From NCBI GenBank assembly GCA_029863275.1, contig JAOTVS010000005.1, positions 1 to 58,609 on the forward strand: a DNA stretch of 58,609 nt. Direction: 5' to 3'. This document shows positions 51,675 through 58,609 of this stretch, one piece after another. Below the pieces are notes generated by a model. It searched no databases. It saw only the letters and a list, made by a program, of their open reading frames with translations, and had not been told where the DNA came from. The stretch's first letter is position 1, and every line of letters begins with the position of its first letter. Both the position numbers and the translations under genes were made by a program. The DNA is from Candidatus Nitrosopumilus sp. (GTDB taxonomy: Archaea; Thermoproteota; Nitrososphaeria; Nitrososphaerales; Nitrosopumilaceae).

Positions 51675-53117
51675 CTAATATCCTCTTGCAAAAATTGGAA
51701 CAATAGTACTCGGCTCATTACAATAAATACACTTTCCAACCTTATTTTTATTGCCTAGTGGAATAACACGAATATCTGCACCTGTTTCATCTTTAATCTT
51801 ATCTTCACAATCTTGCTTTCCACACCAATTTGCATTAAAGAATCCACCCTTGCCAATTTTTTCTTTGAATTCGGAAAAATCAAAAATATCAAATGTGTTT
51901 AGATCTGCTTGCTTTCTTGCAGTCTCTAACATTTTAGATTGAATTTCATTTAAAATCTGACCGATTTTTTCAATTTTATCAAAACTCAAGTCGATTTTTT
52001 CTTTATTGTATCTTTTTGCTAACACAACTTTTTGTTTCTGAATATCTTTGGGTCCTATTTCTATTCTTAATGGAACCCCTTTCATTTCCCAATCGTTGAA
52101 TTTGTATCCTGGAGATATTTCGCTTCTATCGTCAATATGAACTCGCATCATTTTTAGTTCTAATTGTTTTTTAATATCCTCTGCCTTTTGCAATGTTTGC
52201 TTTTTATCTTCCTCAGAATTATAAATAGGAACAATAACTATCTGTGTTGGTGCAACTTTGGGAGGTAATACAAGTCCCTTATCATCACCATGAACCATAA
52301 TCATTGCACCAATAAGCCTCCAAGATACTCCCCAAGATGTTTGCCATGCAAAGTGTTCTATGTTGTCTTTATCTGCAAATTTTACATCAAAGGGTTTAGA
52401 AAAATTTTGTCCTAGAAAATGTGAAGTTCCCATCTGTAGAGCTTTACCATCTGGCATTACTGATTCCATTGTAGTAGTATACACTGCCCCTACAAATTTT
52501 TCTTTTTCACTTTTCTTTCCAATAATCACAGGAATGGCCAACTCTTCTTCTACAGTATTCTTGTAGATGGCTAAAATTTTGAAAACTTCTTTTTCTGCCT
52601 CCTCTTGGGTCGCATGTACTGTGTGCCCTTCTTGCCATAGAAATTCTGAAGTTCTAAGAAAAGGTTTTGTAGCCTTTATTTCCGCCCTTAGTGCAGTATT
52701 CCAGAAATTAATTTTTAATGGTAAATCCCTCCAACTTTTTATCCATTTTGAATATAACGTATATGCTAAGGTCTCCGAAGTTGGCCTAAGAGCAAGTCGA
52801 TCCCCTACCTCATTTTCACCTGAATGAGTCACCCAAAATACTTCAGGATTAAATCCTGCAAAATGCTTTTTTTCTTTTCCTAACAAAGATTCGGGAATCA
52901 AAACAGGAAGAAATCCATTTCTAATTCCGTTTTGCCCAAATTTTTTATCAAAGGTATACTTCAAAGATTCCCAAATTGAATATCCATCAGGTCTTAAAAC
53001 AATTAAGCCCTTAACTGGTGCATAGTCTGCTAATTTTGCCTTTAGAACTACCTGAGTATACCACTCACTGAAATCGCTTTTTTTGGATACGGTAATCCCA
53101 ATACTTTCTTTACCCAA
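51675..53117 (-). CDS. proS: Prolyl-tRNA synthetase (archaeal/eukaryotic type)
   Basis: The 480-residue protein is read from TTG 53117 and has class II motifs: LIVLRPDGYSIWESL, RLALRPTSETLAYTLYSKWI (motif 1/2 region), LPLKINFWNTALRAE and LRTSEFLWQEGHTVHAT (motif 2), and GMTSHFLGQNF-like MGTSHFLGQNF. An anticodon-binding domain (QIVIVPIYNSEEDKKQTL) and the C-terminal zinc domain of the archaeal class (WCGKQDCEDKI, CIYCNEP, ending GY) follow. It charges tRNA-Pro. The upstream gene at 53.2 kb is on the same strand. Confidence 0.96.
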   Translation of the reverse strand: MGKESIGITVSKKSDFSEWYTQVVLKAKLADYAPVKGLIVLRPDGYSIWESLKYTFDKKFGQNGIRNGFLPVLIPESLLGKEKKHFAGFNPEVFWVTHSGENEVGDRLALRPTSETLAYTLYSKWIKSWRDLPLKINFWNTALRAEIKATKPFLRTSEFLWQEGHTVHATQEEAEKEVFKILAIYKNTVEEELAIPVIIGKKSEKEKFVGAVYTTTMESVMPDGKALQMGTSHFLGQNFSKPFDVKFADKDNIEHFAWQTSWGVSWRLIGAMIMVHGDDKGLVLPPKVAPTQIVIVPIYNSEEDKKQTLQKAEDIKKQLELKMMRVHIDDRSEISPGYKFNDWEMKGVPLRIEIGPKDIQKQKVVLAKRYNKEKIDLSFDKIEKIGQILNEIQSKMLETARKQADLNTFDIFDFSEFKEKIGKGGFFNANWCGKQDCEDKIKDETGADIRVIPLGNKNKVGKCIYCNEPSTIVPIFARGY

Positions 53118-53194
53118 ATCAAATTTTCAGAATCTACTTTTACTAATGAGCCTTTCGTGATTATTTACCTTAATTTGATATTTTGGGATTCATT

Positions 53195-53482
53195 CTATAA
53201 TGGGTCGCCTTTACAAAATACTTTGCCCATGACTCTACTTTGAAAATTGGGACAAACAAAACATTGGATAAATTGTATATTACCTTTTAAAACTGGGCAT
53301 TCAACAAATTCTTGTTTCATTTTTTTGAGCATTTTTGGACTCACTCCCTTTAGTTTGAGTTTTCCTTTTTCATCCATCATTCCTGCCTCTTGTAGTATTG
53401 CTTTGAGCTCTTTTGTCATTTTTTGTTTTTCTTCAGTTGATTTAATGTCTACTTCATATTTTCGCTTTAGCTCTTCACTCAT
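53195..53482 (-). CDS. Conserved hypothetical protein with four-Cys C-terminal cluster
   Basis: The 95-residue product starts MSEELKRKYEVDIKSTEEKQ and has a long charged N-terminal helix, a GVSPKMLKKMKQEFVECPVL linker, and a C-terminal QCFVCPNFQ...VFCKGD. The four Cys (C-x(14)-C-x2-C-x(11)-C, approximately) could bind zinc or an Fe-S cluster. It precedes proS on the same strand by about 80 bases and may be cotranscribed with proS and rlmN. No named family is recognised. Confidence 0.65.
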   Translation of the reverse strand: MSEELKRKYEVDIKSTEEKQKMTKELKAILQEAGMMDEKGKLKLKGVSPKMLKKMKQEFVECPVLKGNIQFIQCFVCPNFQSRVMGKVFCKGDPL

Positions 53483-53705
53483 GAATTTTCAATCCTCTCC
53501 CTCGATTTATTACTAGCGTTTTTTTTATTTAAAAACAATTTATTCTTTTAAAGTTGTTTACCGTGTGAAACTGACATAGAAACAATCCCCTTAACACTCG
53601 TCTAATTATTAAAATGGTTAATTAGTTTAAGGAAATTTTTGAAAAAATACTTGAGTTTGCCAGAAATAATAAATGGAATTTTTTAAAGCCAATAACCCGT
53701 GCTAC

Positions 53706-53715
53706 TTTTATATTA
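53706..53715 (+). promoter_or_regulatory. TATA box of the HAD phosphatase gene
   Basis: TTTTATATTA is a near-consensus archaeal TATA box, centred about 35 bases before the TTG start at 53745. Transcription would begin some 26 bases after its centre, leaving a leader of only a few bases, consistent with leaderless or near-leaderless translation. Confidence 0.5.
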
Positions 53716-53744
53716 TTAGCATTTTTTCGAAAATCAGAAATTAA

Positions 53745-54389
53745 TTGCTTGTGATATTTGATGTTGAAGGTGTCCTTTATGATGCAGAATATCTGCCCAT
53801 TCTTGCTGAAAAACTAGGAAAAGAAAACGAAATTTGGGAAATCACCAAAAAAGGAATTCAAGGAGTAATAAATTGGGAAGATGGTCTGAGAACCAGAGTG
53901 GATGCACTAAAAGGATTAGACTATGAAACATGTCAACAGATAGCATCTGAATTACCAATAATGACTGGAGCCAAAGAAGCATGCAGGGTTCTCAAAGCTG
54001 CTGGATGGAAATTAATGGCAGTCTCTGGTGGTTTTACGATAATGACTGACAGATTAAAACAAGAACTTGGATTAGACTATGTTTTCTCAAATGAACTTAT
54101 TTTCAAAGATGGAAAATTAAATGGTGTTAGGATTAATGTTGATTCTGATAAAGCTAAATCTGCAGTAATTAAAATTTCTGAATGGGGAGAAAGCAAAGAA
54201 AACATAACATGCGTTGTAGATGGCGCAAATGATATCAAACTATTTGATGTATGTGGATTAGGAATCGCTTTTCGAGCACAAGATGTAGTAAAAGACTTGG
54301 CAACTACTACTTTGGAAGAAAAAGATCTTTCAAAAATCTTGGATATTATTAACAAACACTATAAAATGGAATTAGAGACTACGGCATAA
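53745..54389 (+). CDS. HAD-family phosphatase, phosphoserine phosphatase (SerB)-like
   Basis: The 214-residue protein starts at TTG 53745 (GTG 53751 is possible). HAD motif I is FDVEGVLYDAEYLP with nucleophile Asp 6; the second residue is Glu instead of the usual Asp. Motif II is MAVSGGFTIMTDRLK, motif III around DSDKAKSAVI, and motif IV CVVDGANDIKLFDVCGLGIA. SerB removes phosphate from phosphoserine to make serine, which fits the downstream cysteine synthase gene. Other small phosphate esters are possible. Confidence 0.8.
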   Translation: MLVIFDVEGVLYDAEYLPILAEKLGKENEIWEITKKGIQGVINWEDGLRTRVDALKGLDYETCQQIASELPIMTGAKEACRVLKAAGWKLMAVSGGFTIMTDRLKQELGLDYVFSNELIFKDGKLNGVRINVDSDKAKSAVIKISEWGESKENITCVVDGANDIKLFDVCGLGIAFRAQDVVKDLATTTLEEKDLSKILDIINKHYKMELETTA

Positions 54390-54417
54390 ACAATATTTTA
54401 CCGCCTTTTCTGTGTAA

Positions 54418-55149
54418 TTGTACTTGCAAGTAATTCCAATCCCAATAGATAAAGAAATCGAACTTAATGATAATCTATCAGATCTAATTTGCAAATCATT
54501 TGAAATTTATGATGGGGATATTGTAGTCATAGCTCAAAAGATAATCTCTAAACAAGAAGGAAGAATTGTAAATTTATCATCAATCACTCCTTCTTTATTA
54601 GCTAAAGGAATTAGTTTAGCGTATGACAAAGATCCAAGTATTGTTGAATTGATACTCTCAGAATCTAAAAAAATTGTAAGAATGGAAAAAGGAAAAATTA
54701 TTGTGGAGACTAAATCTGGTTTTATTTGTGCAAATGCTGGTATTGATGAGAGCAATGTTAAAAATGGATTTGCAACTCTGCTTCCAATAAACTCTGATCA
54801 CTCTGCTGATAATATTTGTAAACAAATATGGAAATCTAGGAAAAAAGAAATTGCTGTAATAATATCTGATACCTTTGGACGGCCATTTAGGATGGGACAA
54901 ACTAATTGTGCCATTGGCATTTCTGGCCTAAATCCAATTTTGGATTATGAAGGAACTTGTGATACATTTGGAAATATTTTACGGGTCACTGCTATTGCAA
55001 TTGCAGATGAAATTTGTGGCGCTGCTGAATTATTAATGAAAAAAACCACCAAATGCCCTGTAGTAATAATTCGTGGATATGAATTTAAAAAAGAAACCTC
55101 CTCAATAAAGCAAATAATTCGTCCCGAACAAGATGATCTTTTTAGATAA
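54418..55149 (+). CDS. cofE: CofE, coenzyme F420-0:L-glutamate ligase
   Basis: The 243-residue protein is read from TTG 54418. It shows YLQVIPIPIDKEIELNDNL, DGDIVVIAQKIISKQEGR, SGFICANAGIDESNVKNGF, AVIISDTFGRPFRMGQTNCA and IGISGLNPILDYEGTCDTFG, and AIAIADEICGAAELLM, the CofE/FbiB-N pattern. It adds glutamate residues to F420-0 with GTP and divalent metal. Together with cofC and cofD at 17.6-19.2 kb, the window holds the whole tail-building branch of F420 synthesis, split into two loci. Confidence 0.94.
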   Translation: MYLQVIPIPIDKEIELNDNLSDLICKSFEIYDGDIVVIAQKIISKQEGRIVNLSSITPSLLAKGISLAYDKDPSIVELILSESKKIVRMEKGKIIVETKSGFICANAGIDESNVKNGFATLLPINSDHSADNICKQIWKSRKKEIAVIISDTFGRPFRMGQTNCAIGISGLNPILDYEGTCDTFGNILRVTAIAIADEICGAAELLMKKTTKCPVVIIRGYEFKKETSSIKQIIRPEQDDLFR

Positions 55150-55232
55150 TGGTGCAATTTTAAAAAATAGGATTAGCTAATTTAAAATAGATTTTAATAT
55201 GATGTACCTGAAATTATGAAATAGAGATAATA

Positions 55233-55469
55233 ATGTCAGAATCCAATGAGAAAAAACTAAATGCGACAGGACTATTTTGTCCAGAACCAGTATTTAGAAC
55301 AAAAATTGAGATTGAAAAAATGCAAGTTGGAGAAATATTGAAGGTTTCTGCAGATGATCCTGCAGCTGAAGATGATATCTCCCGTTGGGTTACAAGAAAT
55401 GGCCATGAGTTATTGAAAATGAGCAAAGATGGCAACACAATTAACTTTGAAATTAAAAAGGTGAAATAA
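55233..55469 (+). CDS. TusA/SirA-family sulfur carrier protein
   Basis: The 78-residue protein has LNATGLFCPEPVFRTKIEIE with the active Cys 16 in the CPxP motif, MQVGEILKVSADDPAAEDDI and a final strand NTINFEIKKV. TusA-like proteins carry persulfide sulfur for tRNA thiolation, molybdopterin or other uses. It lies five bases before the cysteine synthase gene, so a sulfur-metabolism operon is likely. Confidence 0.92.
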   Translation: MSESNEKKLNATGLFCPEPVFRTKIEIEKMQVGEILKVSADDPAAEDDISRWVTRNGHELLKMSKDGNTINFEIKKVK

Positions 55470-55473
55470 TCAT

Positions 55474-56472
55474 ATGGCTGCAAAGGTGATCACTAATGAT
55501 GATCCTTTAAAGCGAGTAGGAAATACCCCGCTAATTAAATTAAATTCTTTATCCAATGAAATGGTATCATATTTTGCTAAACTTGAAGGGCACAATCCCT
55601 TTGGTTCTGTAAAAGATCGTGCTGCATATTGGATGATAAAAGATGGGGAAGAAAAGGGAATCCTTACCAAAGGTAAAAGCATCATAATAGAACCAACTTC
55701 TGGAAACACCGGAATTGCTTTAACTGGAATTGCAAATTTGTTAGGATACAAAGTCGAAATTGTAATCCCTGAAAAAGCTAGTAATGAAACTAAAGATATT
55801 ATTAGAAACCTAGGGGCTAAGGTTTTTGAAACCAGCGATGATTTGTGTCCAAAAGTTGGTGCCGGTACTGATCAAAGTATAGCACTTGCAACCTCTATTG
55901 CCTCATCGAGGCCAGACACATATTATTCGCCCAACCAATATGCCAATGAAGCTAATTTCAAAGGTCACTATGTTGGAACTGGCCCTGAAATTTGGAAACA
56001 AACTGAAGGAAAGATAACACATTTCTTTACCGGTGTAGGTACTGGAGGAACTATCACAGGTATTGGTACATTCCTTAAAGAAAAAAATCCTAAAATTAAG
56101 ATTATCGGATGCCAACCACAACAAAACCATTTGATCCAAGGTTGGAGAAACTTTGAAGAATCTGCCAAACCTGATTTATTTTTAAAAAGAGAAAATGTAG
56201 TTGATGATTGGATATATGTTGATAACAATGAAGCATTTTCTGTTGTAAAAGAAGTATTTGAAAAAGATAAATTGTTGATTAGCCCATCTTCTGCTGCGGT
56301 ATATGCTTGCATGAAAAAATACCCTATATCTGAGAAGGCATGTGTTGTAGGTATATTTGCTGATGATGGCAGAAAATTCAAAAGTGTTTATGCTGACCAA
56401 AAAATAATGTCCATCGAAGAATTTGATACATGCCTAAAAGAGGCAAAGCATATGTCTGAATTAGCTTATTAA
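55474..56472 (+). CDS. PLP-dependent cysteine synthase (CysK/CysM family)
   Basis: The 332-residue enzyme has the PLP Lys 47 in NPFGSVKDRAAYWMI, PTSGNTGIALTGIANLLGY (substrate loop), FFTGVGTGGTITGIGTFLKE (phosphate loop), and SPSSAAVYACMKK. It makes cysteine from O-acetylserine or O-phosphoserine and sulfide; the closeness of a SerB-like gene and TusA suggests use of a serine derivative and a sulfur carrier. It is not the long form with CBS domains. The donor preference cannot be read from the sequence. Confidence 0.9.
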   Translation: MAAKVITNDDPLKRVGNTPLIKLNSLSNEMVSYFAKLEGHNPFGSVKDRAAYWMIKDGEEKGILTKGKSIIIEPTSGNTGIALTGIANLLGYKVEIVIPEKASNETKDIIRNLGAKVFETSDDLCPKVGAGTDQSIALATSIASSRPDTYYSPNQYANEANFKGHYVGTGPEIWKQTEGKITHFFTGVGTGGTITGIGTFLKEKNPKIKIIGCQPQQNHLIQGWRNFEESAKPDLFLKRENVVDDWIYVDNNEAFSVVKEVFEKDKLLISPSSAAVYACMKKYPISEKACVVGIFADDGRKFKSVYADQKIMSIEEFDTCLKEAKHMSELAY

Positions 56473-56484
56473 AATAAAATATTT

Positions 56485-56967
56485 TTAATTTTGTTTGTTT
56501 TGTAGATATTTTTCATAAAATTCTTTAAAGAAAATATTCATTCGTTTTTCATGATTTAGACATTCATTATTTGATTTAATTAATTTCTCTCTCTGCTCCA
56601 TACTCCATCTACTTTGCGGCTTATCTTTTAGGTCCATGCTTGAAGGATTTTGTTTTACATTTTCCATATCTTCCAAGAGATTGATTCCCAACTGTCTAAG
56701 TTTACTTAATCTCAAAAGAAACATATCTGATTGCTCTTCATTAATTAGTTTCATCAAAGAATAAACTTCAGTAAAGTATTCAATAGTTTTTTTGTGATAT
56801 TTGCTAAATTCTTGAATTTTCTTAACCCAATATTTTTCTGAAGATTCATTTTTTATTTTAAAATTATACTGGGTGGCTGATAATTCCGCTCCTAACTTTT
56901 TTAGGTTTTCCTTGTATTCCCTAATTTTATTTTCAGAGTCCATAATCTTTGTAATTTGTTTGCTCAA
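56485..56967 (-). CDS. Hypothetical helical, coiled-coil-like protein
   Basis: The 160-residue product (ATG 56967 or 56943) is almost entirely helical and charged: SENKIREYKENLKKLGAELS, YWVKKIQEFSKYHKKTIEYF, LLRLSKLRQLGINLLEDMEN, REKLIKSNNECLNHEKRMNI. Its pattern resembles a BAR-like or four-helix coiled-coil protein, but no family is named. It lies 74 bases upstream of the divergent/adjacent trxB region, on the same strand as trxB. Confidence 0.55.
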   Translation of the reverse strand: MSKQITKIMDSENKIREYKENLKKLGAELSATQYNFKIKNESSEKYWVKKIQEFSKYHKKTIEYFTEVYSLMKLINEEQSDMFLLRLSKLRQLGINLLEDMENVKQNPSSMDLKDKPQSRWSMEQREKLIKSNNECLNHEKRMNIFFKEFYEKYLQNKQN

Positions 56968-57041
56968 AAAGACTTTGTATAATCTTTTATAATATTTTTT
57001 AAAAAAATAAATAGGTTCTAAATTTTATTTTTTTTGAAAAT

Positions 57042-58034
57042 TTAAGACTTTTCTGTGAGGTATTTATCAACATCAATTGCTGCCATACATCCGTAACCTG
57101 CTGCTGTTATGGCTTGTCTATATGTTCTATCATGCACATCGCCTGCTGCGAAAACTCCTTCGATGTTTGTATCTGTTTTATTTTTTAAGATAATATATCC
57201 ATCATCATCTAAATCAATTTGATTTTTGAACAACTTCGTATTTGGTTCATGACCAATTGCTACAAAAAGACCTCCAACGCGAACCTCAGTTTGTTCGTTA
57301 GTTTTAATATTTTTAATTATTGCTTTTTGCATTTTCTGGTCACCTAGGATATCTATTATTTCAGAATCCCAAACAAAATTTATTTTTTCATTATTAAACG
57401 CTCTTTCTTGCATAACTTTACTTGCTCGTAACTCATTTCGCCTATGAACTAAATGCACCTTGGTTGCAAATTTAGTAAGAAAAGTCGCCTCCTCTACTGC
57501 TGAATCCCCTCCTCCAACTACAATTAATTCTTGATTTCTAAAAAATGGCCCGTCACAAGTTGCACAATAAGACACTCCTTTTCCAGCAAACGTAGTCTCT
57601 CCCTCCAATCCTAACTTTCTTGGATTTGCTCCTGTTGCAATAATAACTGCCTTTCCTTCATATTCTTCAGATCCTGTAAGAATTTTGAATGGAGAATTTC
57701 GAAAATCAACATTTACGACTTCATCATCAATTATTGTTGTACCCATTCGTTGGGTTTGTTTTCGCATCTCAATCATTAAATCTGGACCCATTATTCCTTT
57801 TTCAAATCCAGGGTAATTTTCAACTTCTGTAGTGTTTACTAACTGCCCTCCAGGTAAAATACCTGATAAAATCAAAGTGTCATACCCTGCCCTAGAACAA
57901 TATATTCCAGCAGTATATCCAGAAGGACCTGCGCCAATAATGACGACATCAAATTTGGTTTTCTTCTTTTCTGGGATTTTTGGGGAGTTATCCTTCTTCT
58001 CAAGGACGGTTGCCCCAGAATCTGCTGCCATCAT
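57042..58034 (-). CDS. trxB: Thioredoxin-disulfide reductase
   Basis: The 330-residue flavoprotein has an N-terminal extension (ATVLEKKDNSPKIPEKKKTK) then FDVVIIGAGPSGYTAGIYCS (FAD), VSYCATCDGPFF with the redox CxxC, LIVVGGGDSAVEEATFL and a HRRNELRAS loop (NADPH), and GVFAAGDVHDRTYRQAITA (FAD). It reduces thioredoxin or other dithiol proteins in the cytoplasm. Thioredoxin itself is not encoded here. The ~25-residue N-terminal tail is longer than usual. Confidence 0.95.
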   Translation of the reverse strand: MMAADSGATVLEKKDNSPKIPEKKKTKFDVVIIGAGPSGYTAGIYCSRAGYDTLILSGILPGGQLVNTTEVENYPGFEKGIMGPDLMIEMRKQTQRMGTTIIDDEVVNVDFRNSPFKILTGSEEYEGKAVIIATGANPRKLGLEGETTFAGKGVSYCATCDGPFFRNQELIVVGGGDSAVEEATFLTKFATKVHLVHRRNELRASKVMQERAFNNEKINFVWDSEIIDILGDQKMQKAIIKNIKTNEQTEVRVGGLFVAIGHEPNTKLFKNQIDLDDDGYIILKNKTDTNIEGVFAAGDVHDRTYRQAITAAGYGCMAAIDVDKYLTEKS

Positions 58035-58398
58035 GAAAATAATTTATTGAAATCATTAATTTAAGTGATAGACCTAATTTACACACTTTTTTTAAATGAA
58101 ATTTAATAGATCAGGTTAAATCTCAACGCTGTTCTTTTTTACAAAGGAAGGTTGATTTTGTTAAGGAAACCCCATTTTTCGTAAATGACCCTATTTTGGT
58201 TGGATTTCAAAAATATCTAACATTATTTTTCTTAACTAGTAAATTGGCGATCTATTTTGATTGTAATCAAATATTTTACAAAGAATTTTAAATCCTTGAT
58301 CATTCGTTTTAGATTTTAATCTTCCAATTCTAGAGAAAGTAATACTGGTTGTATAGTAGCAAGTCTTTTATGAAAAGTTCCAAAACCAGCCTTAGAAA
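58035..58398. other. Intergenic region without recognisable gene
   Basis: This AT-rich stretch separates the trxB start from the last, truncated gene. One stop-free frame (58106-58291) has no start codon and no family similarity (see rejected). Promoters for both flanking genes should lie here. Confidence 0.45.
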
Positions 58399-58609
58399 AT
58401 GCTAAAAATCACTATTTTTGCCCTATCACTATTATTATTTGTCTTTACATTGAATAATAACGCATTAGGTTTTAGTGATGACTCTAATCAAGAAGAATAT
58501 TTAGATTTTCAACCCTATACTGGTAACAGATTAATCGTCTTTAATGATACTCGCATCGACTATTGCGTGGTAAAAAATAACGAAAATCCTAGGTTTAATC
58601 ATATTGCAG
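58399..58609 (+). CDS. Exported hypothetical protein, truncated by the window end
   Basis: ATG 58399 opens a frame that runs to the end of the window without a stop. The visible 70 residues start with a signal peptide (MLKITIFALSLLLFVFTLNN, cleavage near NALG-FSDD), then a polar region with LDFQPYTGNRLIVFNDTRID and YCVVKNNENPRFNHIA. It is probably secreted or surface-attached. The family cannot be recognised from this fragment. Confidence 0.7.
   Translation, partial: MLKITIFALSLLLFVFTLNNNALGFSDDSNQEEYLDFQPYTGNRLIVFNDTRIDYCVVKNNENPRFNHIA

Noticed and set aside
58106-58291. Stop-free frame of 61 codons in the spacer before the last gene
   Set aside because: No upstream start codon and no family similarity; AT-rich chance frame is likely.

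Overview
The window is 58.6 kb of AT-rich archaeal chromosome, most likely from an ammonia-oxidising Nitrososphaerota (Thaumarchaeota), probably the Nitrosopumilales. The evidence is two transcription factor B genes, a Sec61-beta/DUF2070 pair, Alba, Nre, deoxyhypusine synthase, archaeal-type ProRS, aIF1, Tsr3, SMC, three coenzyme F420 genes, a thaumarchaeosortase-like protein and an archaeal RNase P RNA. Many genes start with TTG or GTG. I see no ammonia monooxygenase, rRNA, CRISPR array, insertion sequence or prophage here.

Layout. 1-4.6 kb: a truncated EEP nuclease gene, tRNA-Pro(TGG), a caspase-like protease and a PH-like protein that share a C-terminal SHOCT module, then small zinc/membrane/basic proteins, one of them apparently frameshifted. 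4.7-16.6 kb: a large exported lamin-tail/Ig-like protein, Tsr3, an unusual permuted peptide-binding protein, an HTH-nuclease, DUF2070-Sec61beta, very small RHH and zinc-ribbon genes, aIF1 and a CPBP protease. 16.6-21.6 kb: TFB, CofC-CofD (F420), an exported protein with a Cys-rich tail, and RNase P RNA on the minus strand. 21.7-28.5 kb: geranylgeranyl reductase, DUF99, an SDR and an HIBADH-like enzyme, C2H2 zinc-finger miniproteins, and a DsbA-like protein followed by a membrane protein with a Cys-Ser-Cys motif. 28.5-39.4 kb is rich in DNA-maintenance genes: NreA and Dpo4 (both with C-terminal PCNA-binding motifs), an Alba protein carrying a 14-copy 9-residue repeat, a second TFB, and a tight four-gene operon of a degenerate zinc-ribbon RecA-like protein, two paralogous helical miniproteins and a divergent family B DNA polymerase. 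39.4-58.6 kb is mostly housekeeping: DUF72, PAC2, deoxyhypusine synthase, inositol-phosphate synthase, SMC, an orphan oligopeptide ABC ATPase, ergothioneine genes egtD/egtB, ProRS-RlmN, an HAD phosphatase, CofE, TusA-cysteine synthase, thioredoxin reductase, and a truncated exported protein.

The strongest candidate for a little-described system is the 35.9-39.4 kb operon. Overlapping stop/start codons couple its genes. The RecA-like protein has lost its recognisable Walker motifs. The polymerase has lost the ExoI acidic residues and the first Asp of motif C, but keeps the motif A Asp and the second motif C Asp. This looks like a PolB2-type DNA-damage-tolerance complex, by analogy with bacterial ImuA/ImuB/DnaE2. 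Other notable points are the circularly permuted substrate-binding protein, the SHOCT-linked caspase pair, the Cys-to-Ser archaeosortase homologue, the Alba minisatellite, and many unstudied microproteins.
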